Under the pieces are notes generated by a model. The model did no database searches and was not told where the DNA came from. It saw only the letters and a program-made list of their open reading frames with translations. Below are positions 24,881 to 33,455 of a stretch of 64,000 bases of DNA, one piece after another (the first letter of the stretch is position 1; each line of letters begins with the position of its first letter). Location: assembly GCA_017255395.1 (NCBI GenBank), contig JAFKDC010000026.1, forward strand, positions 1 to 64,000, given 5' to 3'. This DNA comes from Enemella evansiae. Its GTDB lineage: Bacteria; Pseudomonadota; Alphaproteobacteria; Rhodobacterales; Rhodobacteraceae. The position numbers and the translations under genes are program-made.

Positions 24881-25695
24881 CGGCCCGCGACTTCGACGGG
24901 CAGACCGCGATCGTCATCGGTGCGGGGGCCATCGCCACGGGCATCGGCATCGGGCGGGCCATCAGCATCGCGCTGGCGCGGGGCGGGGCGCATGTGGTGG
25001 CCGCCGATGCCAGCCTTGCCTCTGCCGAAGAGACCGTGGCCCTGATCCGCGAGGAGGGCGGGCAGGCCGAGGCGCGGCTGGTGGACGTGCTGGACGACGA
25101 CAGCCTCATCGGGCTGATTGCGGGTGTGGACCGCGACCGGGGCCGCATCGACATCCTGCAATGCAACGTGGGCCTCGGCAAAAGCGGGCCGTCCGACCAG
25201 ACCAGTGCCGCCGACTGGCGCCGGATCAGCGATGCCAACCTGACCTCGCTGCACGTGGCGGCGCAGGCGGCCTTGCCTGCGATGCGGCGGCAGGGCAGGG
25301 GGGTGATCACCGTGACCTCCTCGATCGCGTCGATCCGGCACGTCGGCTACCCACATCTGGCCTATGGCGCGACCAAGGCGGGCGCGAACCAGTTCGCCCG
25401 TGCGCTGGCGGTCGAACTTGCGCCCGAGGGCATCCGCGTCAACGCCATCGTCGCGGGGCTGATTGACACGCCGCGCATCGGCGTGACGCTGGCCAAAAGC
25501 TACGGCAGCCAGACCGAGGCCGAGATGCGCGCCGCCCGCGCCCGGCAGTGCCCCATGGGCCGCATGGGCAGCGCATGGGACATCGCCGAGGCGGCGGTCT
25601 TCCTTGCGTCGGACCGCGCGGGCTACATCACCGGGACCGAGATCGTCGTGGACGGCGGCCTGTCGGCCAGCGTCCGGCAGGTCGTGGACGGTTGA
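24877..25695 (+). CDS. Short-chain dehydrogenase/reductase (SDR), last gene of the operon
   Basis: 272 residues. The glycine-rich loop is unusual: GAGAIATGIGIG (15-26) is longer than the standard TGxxxGIG, and CNVG replaces NNAG at 96-99. The catalytic Ser149, Tyr163 and Lys167 (YGATK) are intact, and GTEIVVDGGLSA ends the fold. The elongated loop is seen in some SDR lineages with altered cofactor binding. It is translationally coupled to tctA. With the SDR at 21.0 kb it gives the operon two distinct oxidoreductase steps. Substrate unknown. Confidence 0.9.
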   Translation: MTARDFDGQTAIVIGAGAIATGIGIGRAISIALARGGAHVVAADASLASAEETVALIREEGGQAEARLVDVLDDDSLIGLIAGVDRDRGRIDILQCNVGLGKSGPSDQTSAADWRRISDANLTSLHVAAQAALPAMRRQGRGVITVTSSIASIRHVGYPHLAYGATKAGANQFARALAVELAPEGIRVNAIVAGLIDTPRIGVTLAKSYGSQTEAEMRAARARQCPMGRMGSAWDIAEAAVFLASDRAGYITGTEIVVDGGLSASVRQVVDG

Positions 25696-25831
25696 AGCGC
25701 CCGCCCGGGCGAGCCTGCGCGACCGTTGACAACGCCCTTATCGCGGCGGGGTTTTCGCCAAACCGCAGTGCGGGCCCGCTTGATGCACGGGCCATAAAGG
25801 GGGGCGAGCGGGTTGAGGGACCGTGCTGTGC

Positions 25832-25847
25832 GGGGGCGCGTGCCCCC
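25832..25847. terminator. Hairpin in the convergent gap, possible bidirectional terminator
   Basis: GGGGGC (25832-25837) and GCCCCC (25842-25847) flank GCGT, between the convergent SDR and CocE genes. No T-run follows on either strand, so termination is uncertain. Confidence 0.3.
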
Positions 25848-25913
25848 ATTCCACCCGCAGGCGGATTGTCAGCGCCCGCCACTGTGACCGTATCGCTGGT
25901 GCGGGTGACCGGA

Positions 25914-27812
25914 TCACCGCTTCAGGATGTGCAACTCCAGCGCCGTGCCTTCGCCCAGATGCACGGTGTTCAGGGCCACGCGGCTGGCGCGGGCGGTGCC
26001 TTCGGGCTCTCCGGTGTTGAAGTTGATGTCGTACTTGGGAAAGTTCGACGAAGAGATGTCCAGCCGCAGCCGGTGGCCCGCCTTGAACAGGTTCACGGTG
26101 GCGAAGGGCGTGATGGTGATGTCGAAGGCGCCTTCGTCCGCTGCCACGGGTTCGGGGCGGTCGTAGCCCTTGCGATAACGCACCCGGAAGATGCCGTCGG
26201 TGATGTTCATGGCGTAGCCGCGCGGGTAGTCCGCTGACGGCGGGTAGACGTCCACCAGCTTGGCTGTGAAATCCGTGTCTGGCGCGTCGGTCGAGACCCG
26301 CAGCCGGATCGTCACCGGCCCGGCGACCAGCAGGTCCTCTGGCAGCAGCGGGGTCTGGAAGGACAGCACGTCGCGCCGCGCGATCAGCGGCAGGCCCGGC
26401 GTCGTGCAGCCGAAGAAGCGCAGGTCTTCCGTCTGGTCGAAGGCGCCGCCGGTGAAGATCGGCTCGCCGGACGTGAGAGAGCCGCCGATGGTCGGCACCG
26501 GATCCGCGGGGTCGTAGCTGTAGGACAGCGCGCCGTCCTGCGGCACCTCTGACAGCGTCATGTCGGGGGCGGGGTAGAGGCTAAGGGCCTCGGCCTCGGG
26601 GATGGGCCAGTCGCTGGCCTCGATCCACTGGCCGCCGTGGTCGAGATGGCCCTCTGCCGTCTTGCGGCCCGACCCGCCACCCATGGCGAAGAGATGCACA
26701 CGCTCGTCGCGCAGGTCGGGGGCCTCGTCCTTCAGCCAGCGGGCGAAGAACTTCATCCGGAACGCCAGCCAGTCGCTGTCGACCTGTCCGTCAAAGGCCG
26801 CCTCGGGTCCGAAATCCACGTCGCCGAAGATGCGCTGAGAGCGGTTGCCATGGGTCCACGGCCCCATGATCAGCGTCAGCGGACGATCCGCGTCGCCCTT
26901 GAGGCCCTCGTAATTCTCCAGCGTGGTCTGGACATAGGCGTCGTACCAGCTGGACATGAAGATGATCGGCACCTTGGGGAAGTCGTGATAATGCCCCGCC
27001 GCCCAGATCCCGGTCTTCTGCCAGAACCCGTCGAAAGTGCCGTTCTGCCACTGGTCCAGCAGGTAGGCCTCGTAATCCGGGTCCCAGCGCACCGGCGAGC
27101 GCCCCTTGGACCACGGCGTGTGCTTCATCCAGTCAAAGAGGCTCTCGGCCTGGATCGCGTTCAGGACGGCCGGGTCGGACTTGGCAAGGGGGGCCTCCAT
27201 GGCGCGATTGTAGGCCCATGTCGCCTGCTTCATCTCCAGCGCGCCGCCCTGCCGGATGCCGCAGGTGAAGGCGTTGGAAAAGCCGCCCGAGTCTATGGCC
27301 ATACAAGCCAGCCCCGGCGGGTTCAGGCAGGCCAGCGCCATCTGCACATGGGCGTCGTAGCTGAGCCCCATGGTCCCGACGCGCCCGTTGGAAAAGGCCT
27401 GCGCGTCGATCCAGAGCATCGAGTCGAAGCCGTCTTCGGCCTCGTTGAGGTACTTGGTGAAACTCCCCTCGGAGTCGTAGCGGCCCCGGCAATCCTGCCA
27501 GATCACCACGTAGCCCTCGGCCACCAGCCGCGCCGCAAAGGCGGGGCGGCTGAGCGACACCGGGTTGGCAACCGAAAGCTCGGTGCGGGGGGTGCCCGCC
27601 TTGTCGTAGGGCGTGCGCTCGAACACCACCGGGCGCGGGGTCGGGTCCGGTTGCCCGTCCGGCCCGGCGGGGCGGTAGACATCGGTGGCAAGGCGCACGC
27701 CGTCGCGCATCGCCACCATGCAGTTGCGGTGGACGACCACCCCCTCGCTGACCGGTTCTGCCGGGGTCAGCGCGATCGTGTCGGTGGTGCGGGTCATGGA
27801 GGTGGTCGTCAT
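25914..27812 (-). CDS. CocE/NonD-family (X-Pro dipeptidyl-peptidase S15-like) hydrolase
   Basis: 632 residues. The alpha/beta hydrolase core starts with VAMRDGVRLATDVYRP. TPYDK holds an oxyanion-hole Tyr68, WQDCRGRYDSEG follows, and the nucleophile Ser151 sits in GTMGLSYDA. The C-terminal jelly-roll domain (LRLDISSSNFPKYDINFN) is typical of CocE and glutaryl-7-ACA acylases. No signal peptide is seen, so it is probably cytoplasmic. It is the last gene of a dipeptide-type importer operon, five bases after the binding protein. It likely hydrolyses an imported ester or amide; the family includes cocaine esterase and amino-ester hydrolases. Substrate unknown. Confidence 0.9.
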   Translation of the reverse strand: MTTTSMTRTTDTIALTPAEPVSEGVVVHRNCMVAMRDGVRLATDVYRPAGPDGQPDPTPRPVVFERTPYDKAGTPRTELSVANPVSLSRPAFAARLVAEGYVVIWQDCRGRYDSEGSFTKYLNEAEDGFDSMLWIDAQAFSNGRVGTMGLSYDAHVQMALACLNPPGLACMAIDSGGFSNAFTCGIRQGGALEMKQATWAYNRAMEAPLAKSDPAVLNAIQAESLFDWMKHTPWSKGRSPVRWDPDYEAYLLDQWQNGTFDGFWQKTGIWAAGHYHDFPKVPIIFMSSWYDAYVQTTLENYEGLKGDADRPLTLIMGPWTHGNRSQRIFGDVDFGPEAAFDGQVDSDWLAFRMKFFARWLKDEAPDLRDERVHLFAMGGGSGRKTAEGHLDHGGQWIEASDWPIPEAEALSLYPAPDMTLSEVPQDGALSYSYDPADPVPTIGGSLTSGEPIFTGGAFDQTEDLRFFGCTTPGLPLIARRDVLSFQTPLLPEDLLVAGPVTIRLRVSTDAPDTDFTAKLVDVYPPSADYPRGYAMNITDGIFRVRYRKGYDRPEPVAADEGAFDITITPFATVNLFKAGHRLRLDISSSNFPKYDINFNTGEPEGTARASRVALNTVHLGEGTALELHILKR

Positions 27813-27817
27813 GGTCT

Positions 27818-29392
27818 TTACTCGGTCGAGGTGATTTTCTGCGGCAGGGTCTGTTCCGACAGGCCCGCGTCAATGGTCAGCCCGTCCTTCAGGCCCCAGT
27901 GCACCTTCTGCCAGTAGAGCGGCACGATGGGCGTTTCCTCGAACACGAGTGCCGTGGCGTCGCGCAGCTTGGTCAGGCGCGCCTCGGCGTCGAACTCTTG
28001 CAAGGCATCGGCCAGCGCCGCGTCGAAGGCCTCCGACGAGAAGCGCACGCGGTTGAACGCGCCCTTGCCGGCTTCCTTGTCGTAGGTGCCCAAGAGCGCC
28101 TGAAGGTTCGGCGCCGAGGTCGGCGTGGACGAACCCAGCGAAAAGACGAAGGCGCCGTAGTCACCGGCCGAGGCGGCCTTGGAATAGACCGAGTAAGGCA
28201 GGGCCTCGACCCCGTTCACCTTCAGCCCGCCGCGCGCCAGCATCTGCCCCAGCGCCTGTACGATATCCGCGTCCCCGGGAAAGCGGTCGTTCGAGCTGTA
28301 GAGTGTCAGGCCGAAGCCGTCCGGGTAGCCCGCTTCTGCCAGCAGGGCCTTGGCCTGCTCGACGTCCACCGCATCGGGGGCGACGTCGGGGTTGTGGCCC
28401 CCGAGCGCGTCGGGCACCAGCTGGCCCGCCGGCACGCCCGACCCGCCAAGGATGCGGTCCACGATCAACTGGCGGTCGATCATCAGAGAGATCGCCTTGC
28501 GCACGCGGGCGTCCTTGAAGGGGTTCTCTTCCAGCGGGTTGCCGGACAGGTCGGTCACCGCCGGGGCCTGATCGCCGCGCATGGACAGGCCGAGGTAGAT
28601 CACCCGGCCAGAGGGCGTCGAGAAGACGTTGATCCCATCGGTGCCGTCCAGCCGCGCCACGTCCTGCGGCGGCACCGCGTCGATCACGTCGACCGCGCCC
28701 GACAGCAGCGCCGCGACCCGCGCCGCGTCGTTCGAGATATAGCGGATCTCGACCTCGTTGAACTCCGGCACGGTGCCCCAGTAGGCCTCATTCGCGTGCA
28801 TGGTCAGCGTCTCGCCGACGCGCCATTCGTCGAGGATGTAGGGGCCGGTGCCCACGGCGGTGGCGGGGGCGTTGAAGTCCTCGCTCGTCTTGCCCTCTGC
28901 GGCGGCCTTCGAGATGATGAAGACGCGGCCGATGTCCTCCATCAGGGCGGGGTTCGGCACATTGGTGGTGATCTTGACGGTCAGGTCGTCCACCGCCTCG
29001 ACCCCGGCGACCGAGGACACCATGTCGGTGTAGGGCGCGGGCGAGTTCGGCACCTCGTCTGCGCGCTCCAGCGAATAGACCACGTCGGCGGCGGTGAAGG
29101 GCGACCCGTCGTGAAAGGTGACGCCTTCGCGCAGCTTCAGCGTCCAGGTGGTGTCGTCCTCGTTGGTCCAGCTTTCGGCCAGCCCCGGCGAGACCTGCAG
29201 GTTCTCGTCGAAGTTCACCAGACGGTCGAAGAACATGGTCGAGGTCATCTGGTTGTTGCCGGTCCGCGAGAACTGCGGGTCGATCGAGCTTTGCTCGGAC
29301 GCGCGGCCGATGGTCAGGTCGGCGGCGAGCGCGGGCATGAGGAAGGTGGTGGAGAGCAGGGCCGCGAGGGCGGCGGTTCTGGTCAGGCGCAT
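27818..29392 (-). CDS. Dipeptide/oligopeptide-type ABC substrate-binding protein (SBP_bac_5)
   Basis: 524 residues with a Sec signal peptide of about 23 residues ending PALAAD. Family features are SSIDPQFSRTGNNQMTSTMF near residue 34, LREGVTFHDGSPFTAADVVY (the cluster-5 hallmark) and the C-terminal PLYWQKVHWGLKD. It supplies ligand to the DppBC-like channel. Unusually for the window, it comes after the permease and ATPase genes and just five bases before the CocE hydrolase, with no intervening stem-loop. Cluster-5 proteins also bind opines, nickel, glycosides and other solutes, so peptide is not assured. Confidence 0.94.
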   Translation of the reverse strand: MRLTRTAALAALLSTTFLMPALAADLTIGRASEQSSIDPQFSRTGNNQMTSTMFFDRLVNFDENLQVSPGLAESWTNEDDTTWTLKLREGVTFHDGSPFTAADVVYSLERADEVPNSPAPYTDMVSSVAGVEAVDDLTVKITTNVPNPALMEDIGRVFIISKAAAEGKTSEDFNAPATAVGTGPYILDEWRVGETLTMHANEAYWGTVPEFNEVEIRYISNDAARVAALLSGAVDVIDAVPPQDVARLDGTDGINVFSTPSGRVIYLGLSMRGDQAPAVTDLSGNPLEENPFKDARVRKAISLMIDRQLIVDRILGGSGVPAGQLVPDALGGHNPDVAPDAVDVEQAKALLAEAGYPDGFGLTLYSSNDRFPGDADIVQALGQMLARGGLKVNGVEALPYSVYSKAASAGDYGAFVFSLGSSTPTSAPNLQALLGTYDKEAGKGAFNRVRFSSEAFDAALADALQEFDAEARLTKLRDATALVFEETPIVPLYWQKVHWGLKDGLTIDAGLSEQTLPQKITSTE

Positions 29393-29411
29393 TTTGGGGC
29401 TCCTTGTTGGG

Positions 29412-30464
29412 TCATGAGGTGGGTTCGGGTTCGCCGGTCTTCACGCCGGCGTTCGTCAGGGGCCGACCGGTGCCGCCGTCCAGATGGCAGGCGACGGCGT
29501 GGTCGGGGCTGGCCTTGGTCAGCACCGGGCGTTCGACCCGGCAGCGGTCCATGGCAAGCGGGCAGCGGGGGTGGAAATGACACCCCTGCGGCGGGTTCAC
29601 CGGAGAGGGGATTTCCCCCTTTACCGAGGAAAAGCGGTGGCCGCGGCGGTCGATCCGGGGGATCTCTTCCAGCAGGGCCTGCGTGTAGGGATGGCGGGCG
29701 GCGGCGAAGATACGGTCCGTGGGCGCGGTTTCCACCACGCGGCCAAGGTACATGATGACCACCCGGTCAGAGATGTAGCGCACCACCGAAAGGTCGTGGC
29801 TGATGAACAGAAGCGTCAGCGACAGGTCCTGCCGCAGCTTTACCAGAAGGTTAATGACCTGCGCCTGAATGGACACGTCCAGCGCCGCGATGCTTTCGTC
29901 GCAGATCAGGAAATCGGGGTTCACCGCCAGCGCGCGGGCGATGCCGATGCGCTGCCGTTGCCCGCCCGAGAACTGGTGCGGGTAGCGATCGATCATCGCC
30001 GGGTCCAGTCCGACCTGTGCCATCAGCCCCTCGACCATCGCCCGGACGTCGCGGCGCTTGGCAAGTCCGTGCAGGCGCGGGGCCTCGCCGATGATGTCGA
30101 CCACCTTCTTGCGCGGGTTGAGCGAGGACATGGGGTCCTGAAAGATGATCTGCGTGGCCAGCCGCATGGCCCGCGCCTCGGCGCCGCGCAGGGTGGCGAT
30201 GTCGCGCCCCTCGCGCGAAACGGTGCCCGAGGTCACCGGCAGCATCCCCGCCACGATCCGGCCCAGCGTGGACTTGCCGCAGCCGGATTCGCCCACGAGG
30301 CCCACGACCTCGCCCCGGTCGATGCTGAGCGAAACGCCGTCCAGCGCATGGACCGTGGGCGGCGGCGAGGCGAGGCCCGCGCGCATCGCCAGACGCTCTG
30401 CAAGGTCAGGCTTGCGGCGGAAATGGCGGGTGACGTCCGAGACTTCGATCATGGGGGCGGTCAT
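29412..30464 (-). CDS. Dipeptide-type ABC importer ATPase (DppF/OppF-like)
   Basis: 350 residues. Walker A GESGCGKST lies near residue 53, with the signature FSGGQRQRIGIARAL and then Walker B FLICDESIAALD. The last lies at the usual position but carries SIAA where SVSA is common. The C-terminal oligopeptide/dipeptide extension has CHFHPRCPLAMDRC, which in DppF/OppF relatives can hold an iron-sulfur cluster. GGAGG precedes the start, which overlaps the preceding stop by four bases. It energises the importer together with the DppD-like partner. Confidence 0.95.
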   Translation of the reverse strand: MTAPMIEVSDVTRHFRRKPDLAERLAMRAGLASPPPTVHALDGVSLSIDRGEVVGLVGESGCGKSTLGRIVAGMLPVTSGTVSREGRDIATLRGAEARAMRLATQIIFQDPMSSLNPRKKVVDIIGEAPRLHGLAKRRDVRAMVEGLMAQVGLDPAMIDRYPHQFSGGQRQRIGIARALAVNPDFLICDESIAALDVSIQAQVINLLVKLRQDLSLTLLFISHDLSVVRYISDRVVIMYLGRVVETAPTDRIFAAARHPYTQALLEEIPRIDRRGHRFSSVKGEIPSPVNPPQGCHFHPRCPLAMDRCRVERPVLTKASPDHAVACHLDGGTGRPLTNAGVKTGEPEPTS

Positions 30465-31447
30465 GCGGGGACCTCCGTCAGGCGCGAGTCGAGCGGGTGA
30501 AAGCAGCGCCAAGCCCGGTCCGGCGTGCCGGTTTCCTCCGGCTCCGCAAGGCAGGCCTCGGTGGCGTGGGCGCAGCGCGGGCGGAAGGGGCAGCCCTCGG
30601 GCCGGTTCAGCGGCGGCGGCGCGTTGCCGGGGATCTGGCGCAGCGGCTGGCCACGGTCGTTCTCCATCGGCAGGCTGTCGATCAGCCCGCGCGTGTAGGG
30701 GTGGCGCGGCGTATCCAGCACCTCGTCCACGGACCCGCGCTCGACGATGCGGCCCGCGTACATCACCGCCATCTTGTGGGCGAGCTGGCCCACGACGCCA
30801 AGGTCGTGGCTGATCCAGATCATCCCCAGCCCCATGTCGCGGGTCAGGGCCTGCATCTCGGACAGGATCTGGCTTTGGATCGTGACATCGAGCGCGGTCG
30901 TGGGTTCGTCGGCGATGATCAGGTCGGGCTTGTGCAGAAGCGCGATGGCGATGGCCGCGCGCTGCCGCATCCCGCCCGAGAACTCGTGCGGGTAGGCGTC
31001 GATGCGCTCGTCGGGATGCGGGATGCCGACCTGTCCCAGCGCGTCGCGGGCCATGGCGCGGGCCTCGGTCTTTGACACGCGGGCGTGCGCCTGCACCGTC
31101 TCGATCATCTGGGTGCCGATGCGCAGCACCGGGTTCAGCGTCATCATCGGGTCCTGAAAGATCATCGCGATCCGGTTGCCGCGCAGGTCGCGCAGGCGGC
31201 GCGGCGACGCGGCGCGCAGGTCCTCGCCGTGAAAGCGGATCTCGCCCTCGACCACACGGCCCGGCGGATCGACCAGACCCAAGAGCGAGAAGCCGGTGAT
31301 CGACTTGCCCGACCCGCTTTCGCCGACAAGGCCAAGGATCTCGCCGCGCCCGACGGTCAGGTCGACGCCGTCCACGGCCTTGACCGTGCCTCCGGGCGTT
31401 TCGAACCATGTGCGCAATCCGCGCACCTGAAGCAGTGTCTGGGTCAT
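30461..31447 (-). CDS. Dipeptide-type ABC importer ATPase (DppD/OppD-like)
   Basis: 328 residues. Walker [10 protein letters not shown] lies near residue 38, with the Q-loop [10 protein letters not shown], signature [19 protein letters not shown] and Walker [13 protein letters not shown]. The C-terminal cysteine-bearing motif [14 protein letters not shown] is present as in OppD/DppD. The start at 31447 overlaps the stop of the permease gene by four bases; a longer frame upstream runs inside that permease and is rejected. It forms a heterodimer with the DppF-like ATPase. Confidence 0.95.
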   Translation of the reverse strand: MTQTLLQVRGLRTWFETPGGTVKAVDGVDLTVGRGEILGLVGESGSGKSITGFSLLGLVDPPGRVVEGEIRFHGEDLRAASPRRLRDLRGNRIAMIFQDPMMTLNPVLRIGTQMIETVQAHARVSKTEARAMARDALGQVGIPHPDERIDAYPHEFSGGMRQRAAIAIALLHKPDLIIADEPTTALDVTIQSQILSEMQALTRDMGLGMIWISHDLGVVGQLAHKMAVMYAGRIVERGSVDEVLDTPRHPYTRGLIDSLPMENDRGQPLRQIPGNAPPPLNRPEGCPFRPRCAHATEACLAEPEETGTPDRAWRCFHPLDSRLTEVPA

Positions 31448-32331
31448 TGGGCCAGCCTCGGGTTCAGGATTTCGCGCAGGCGGTCGCCGACGATGTTGAC
31501 GCAGAAGACCAGCGCCAGCAGCAGAAGGCCCGGGTAGACCGACATCCAGTAGAGCCCCGCCAGCATGACCTGATAGCCGTTGGCGATCAGCAGCCCCAGC
31601 GAGGGCTCGGTGATCGGCAGGCCGATGCCGAGGAAGGACAGCGTGGCCTCTGCGGCGATGGCGCTGGCGACCTGGATGGTGCCGATGACGATCAGCGGCG
31701 GCAGGCAGTTGGGCAGGATGTGCCCGAACATGATCCGCCACGCCGGAATGCCAAGGCAGCGCGCCGCTTCGGCGTATTCCTTGCCCGCCTCGATCAGCGC
31801 GGTCGCCCGCACGGCGCGGGCAAAGTAGGCCCATTGCACGAAGACCAGCGCAAGGATCACCTTGTCCACGCCCTGCCCGAAGACCACGAGGATCATCAGC
31901 GCCACGAGGATCGTCGGAAAGCCCAGCATCAGGTCGACGAAGCGCATCACGAAGGTGTCGATCCAGCCGCCGCGATAGGCCGCCAGCAGCCCCAGCGCGG
32001 TGCCCACCAGCATCGCCAGCACCCCCGCCGTGACGCCGACCGCCAGAGAGGTCCGCAGCCCGTAAAGCATCGCCGACAGCATGTCGCGGCCCTGTCCGTC
32101 GGTGCCCAGCACGTAGGTCATGCCGGTATAGCCCTCGGACATGGGCGGCAGCTTGGCGTCGAAGAAGTCGATCTCTGTCAGGTCGTAGGGGTTCTGCGGC
32201 GCGATCAGCGGCGCGAAGACGGCAGAGACCACGAGCACAACGCAGATCACGGCGGCAATGGTGGCCTTGGGGCTGCTCAGGATGCCGCGCAGGATGCGCG
32301 AGGCCATGCTCTCGGGACGAAGGGCGCTCAT
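31444..32331 (-). CDS. Dipeptide-type ABC importer permease (DppC/OppC-like)
   Basis: 295 residues. An N-terminal helix (KATIAAVICVVLVVSAVFAP) and a periplasmic stretch containing LGTDGQGRDMLSAMLYGLR precede five further helices. The cytoplasmic EAA loop reads EYAEAARCLGIPAWRIMFGH. These are hallmarks of DppC. The start at 32331 overlaps the DppB-like stop by four bases. With the DppB-like protein it forms the membrane channel. Confidence 0.95.
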   Translation of the reverse strand: MSALRPESMASRILRGILSSPKATIAAVICVVLVVSAVFAPLIAPQNPYDLTEIDFFDAKLPPMSEGYTGMTYVLGTDGQGRDMLSAMLYGLRTSLAVGVTAGVLAMLVGTALGLLAAYRGGWIDTFVMRFVDLMLGFPTILVALMILVVFGQGVDKVILALVFVQWAYFARAVRATALIEAGKEYAEAARCLGIPAWRIMFGHILPNCLPPLIVIGTIQVASAIAAEATLSFLGIGLPITEPSLGLLIANGYQVMLAGLYWMSVYPGLLLLALVFCVNIVGDRLREILNPRLAQ

Positions 32332-33299
32332 TGTGCCTGCGCCCGGATGCGGGGGTCGAGCAGCGAATAAAGCACGTCGACCACAAGGTTGATGACGATG
32401 AACATGGCGACGATCACGAGGATGTACGCAACCACCACGGGCCGGTCGAGCATCTGGATGCTGTCGATGATCAGCTTGCCGACGCCGGGCCATGCGAAGA
32501 TCGTCTCTGTCACCACGGCGAAGGCGATCAGCGAGCCGAACTCGATCCCCAGCACGGTGACGATGGGGATGAGGATGGTCTTCAGCACATGCACGAAGAG
32601 GATGCGCCCCTCCGCAATGCCGCGCGCGCGGGCGTATTTCACGAAGTCGAGCGGCATGGTCTCCTGCACGCCGGTGCGGGTCAGGCGGATCACCAGCGCG
32701 ATCTGTGCCAGCGCGAGGTTCGTCGCGGGCAGGATCAGGTGCACGAAGCCGTCCCATGTGGCGTAGCTGGTGCGGATGCCAAGGAAGGTCCCGGTCTCTC
32801 CGCGCCCGGTCGAGGGCAGCCAGCCCAGCCAGACCGCGAAGATCATGATCAGCATCATGCCCTGCCAGAAGTTCGGCAGCGAGAAGCCGAGGATCGAGCC
32901 GGTCATTATCGATTCGTCCGTCAGCGAGCGCGGTTTGACCCCCGCGATCAGGCCCAGCGGAATGCCGATCACCAGCGACAGGATCAGCGAGGTCGTCACC
33001 AGTTCCAGCGTGGCGGGCAGGCGCTCGAAGATCACATCCAGCGCCGGGCGGTTGTAGACGAAGCTGCGTCCGAAATCGCCCTGCACCGCCGAGGAGATGA
33101 AGGTCCAGTATTGCACCGGCAGCGGGTCGTTGAGGTTCAGGGATTCGGCGACCTGCGCGCGTTCCGCCATGGAGGCATCGGCGGGCAGCAGGATCTCCAG
33201 CGGGTCACCGATGGCATAGACGCCAAGGAAGACCACCAGCGAGGTGATCAGCAGCACAAGGATGGCCTGAAGCACCCGTCTGAGAATGAAGACCGTCAT
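32328..33299 (-). CDS. Dipeptide-type ABC importer permease (DppB/OppB-like)
   Basis: 323 residues from the ATG at 33299 (MTVFILRRVLQAILVLLITS, the classic DppB opening). A longer in-frame start at 33371 adds a basic, non-membrane stretch and lacks support. Six helices, a periplasmic domain with GDFGRSFVYNRP, and the EAA loop YARARGIAEGRILFVHVLK are present. It is the first gene of the minus-strand operon dppB-dppC-dppD-dppF-SBP-cocE, whose first four junctions are ATGA or near-overlaps. It is divergent from a LysR gene across 156 bases. Confidence 0.95.
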   Translation of the reverse strand: MTVFILRRVLQAILVLLITSLVVFLGVYAIGDPLEILLPADASMAERAQVAESLNLNDPLPVQYWTFISSAVQGDFGRSFVYNRPALDVIFERLPATLELVTTSLILSLVIGIPLGLIAGVKPRSLTDESIMTGSILGFSLPNFWQGMMLIMIFAVWLGWLPSTGRGETGTFLGIRTSYATWDGFVHLILPATNLALAQIALVIRLTRTGVQETMPLDFVKYARARGIAEGRILFVHVLKTILIPIVTVLGIEFGSLIAFAVVTETIFAWPGVGKLIIDSIQMLDRPVVVAYILVIVAMFIVINLVVDVLYSLLDPRIRAQAQ

Positions 33300-33393
33300 G
33301 ACGCCGGCCTTTCGGCGCCGGCAGGCGGTGTGTCGTGTGGCATGGCGTTGGCTGTGTCCCCGTTTCGGCAAAGCTTGCGCGACGATTCGTGAC

Positions 33394-33436
33394 TATGCAA
33401 CATTATGAAAAATGCACCGCATTATATGCGTGATGA
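33394..33436. promoter_or_regulatory. Cluster of ATGC/GCAT half-sites in the dpp/LysR divergent gap
   Basis: CGCAT-TAT-ATGCG at 33418-33430 is a 13-bp dyad flanked by further ATGCA and GCATA half-sites in A+T-rich DNA. It sits 26-60 bases before the LysR start, as expected for a LysR operator controlling both directions. Confidence 0.45.
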
Positions 33437-33455
33437 GCATACCCTTGGAGGGCCG

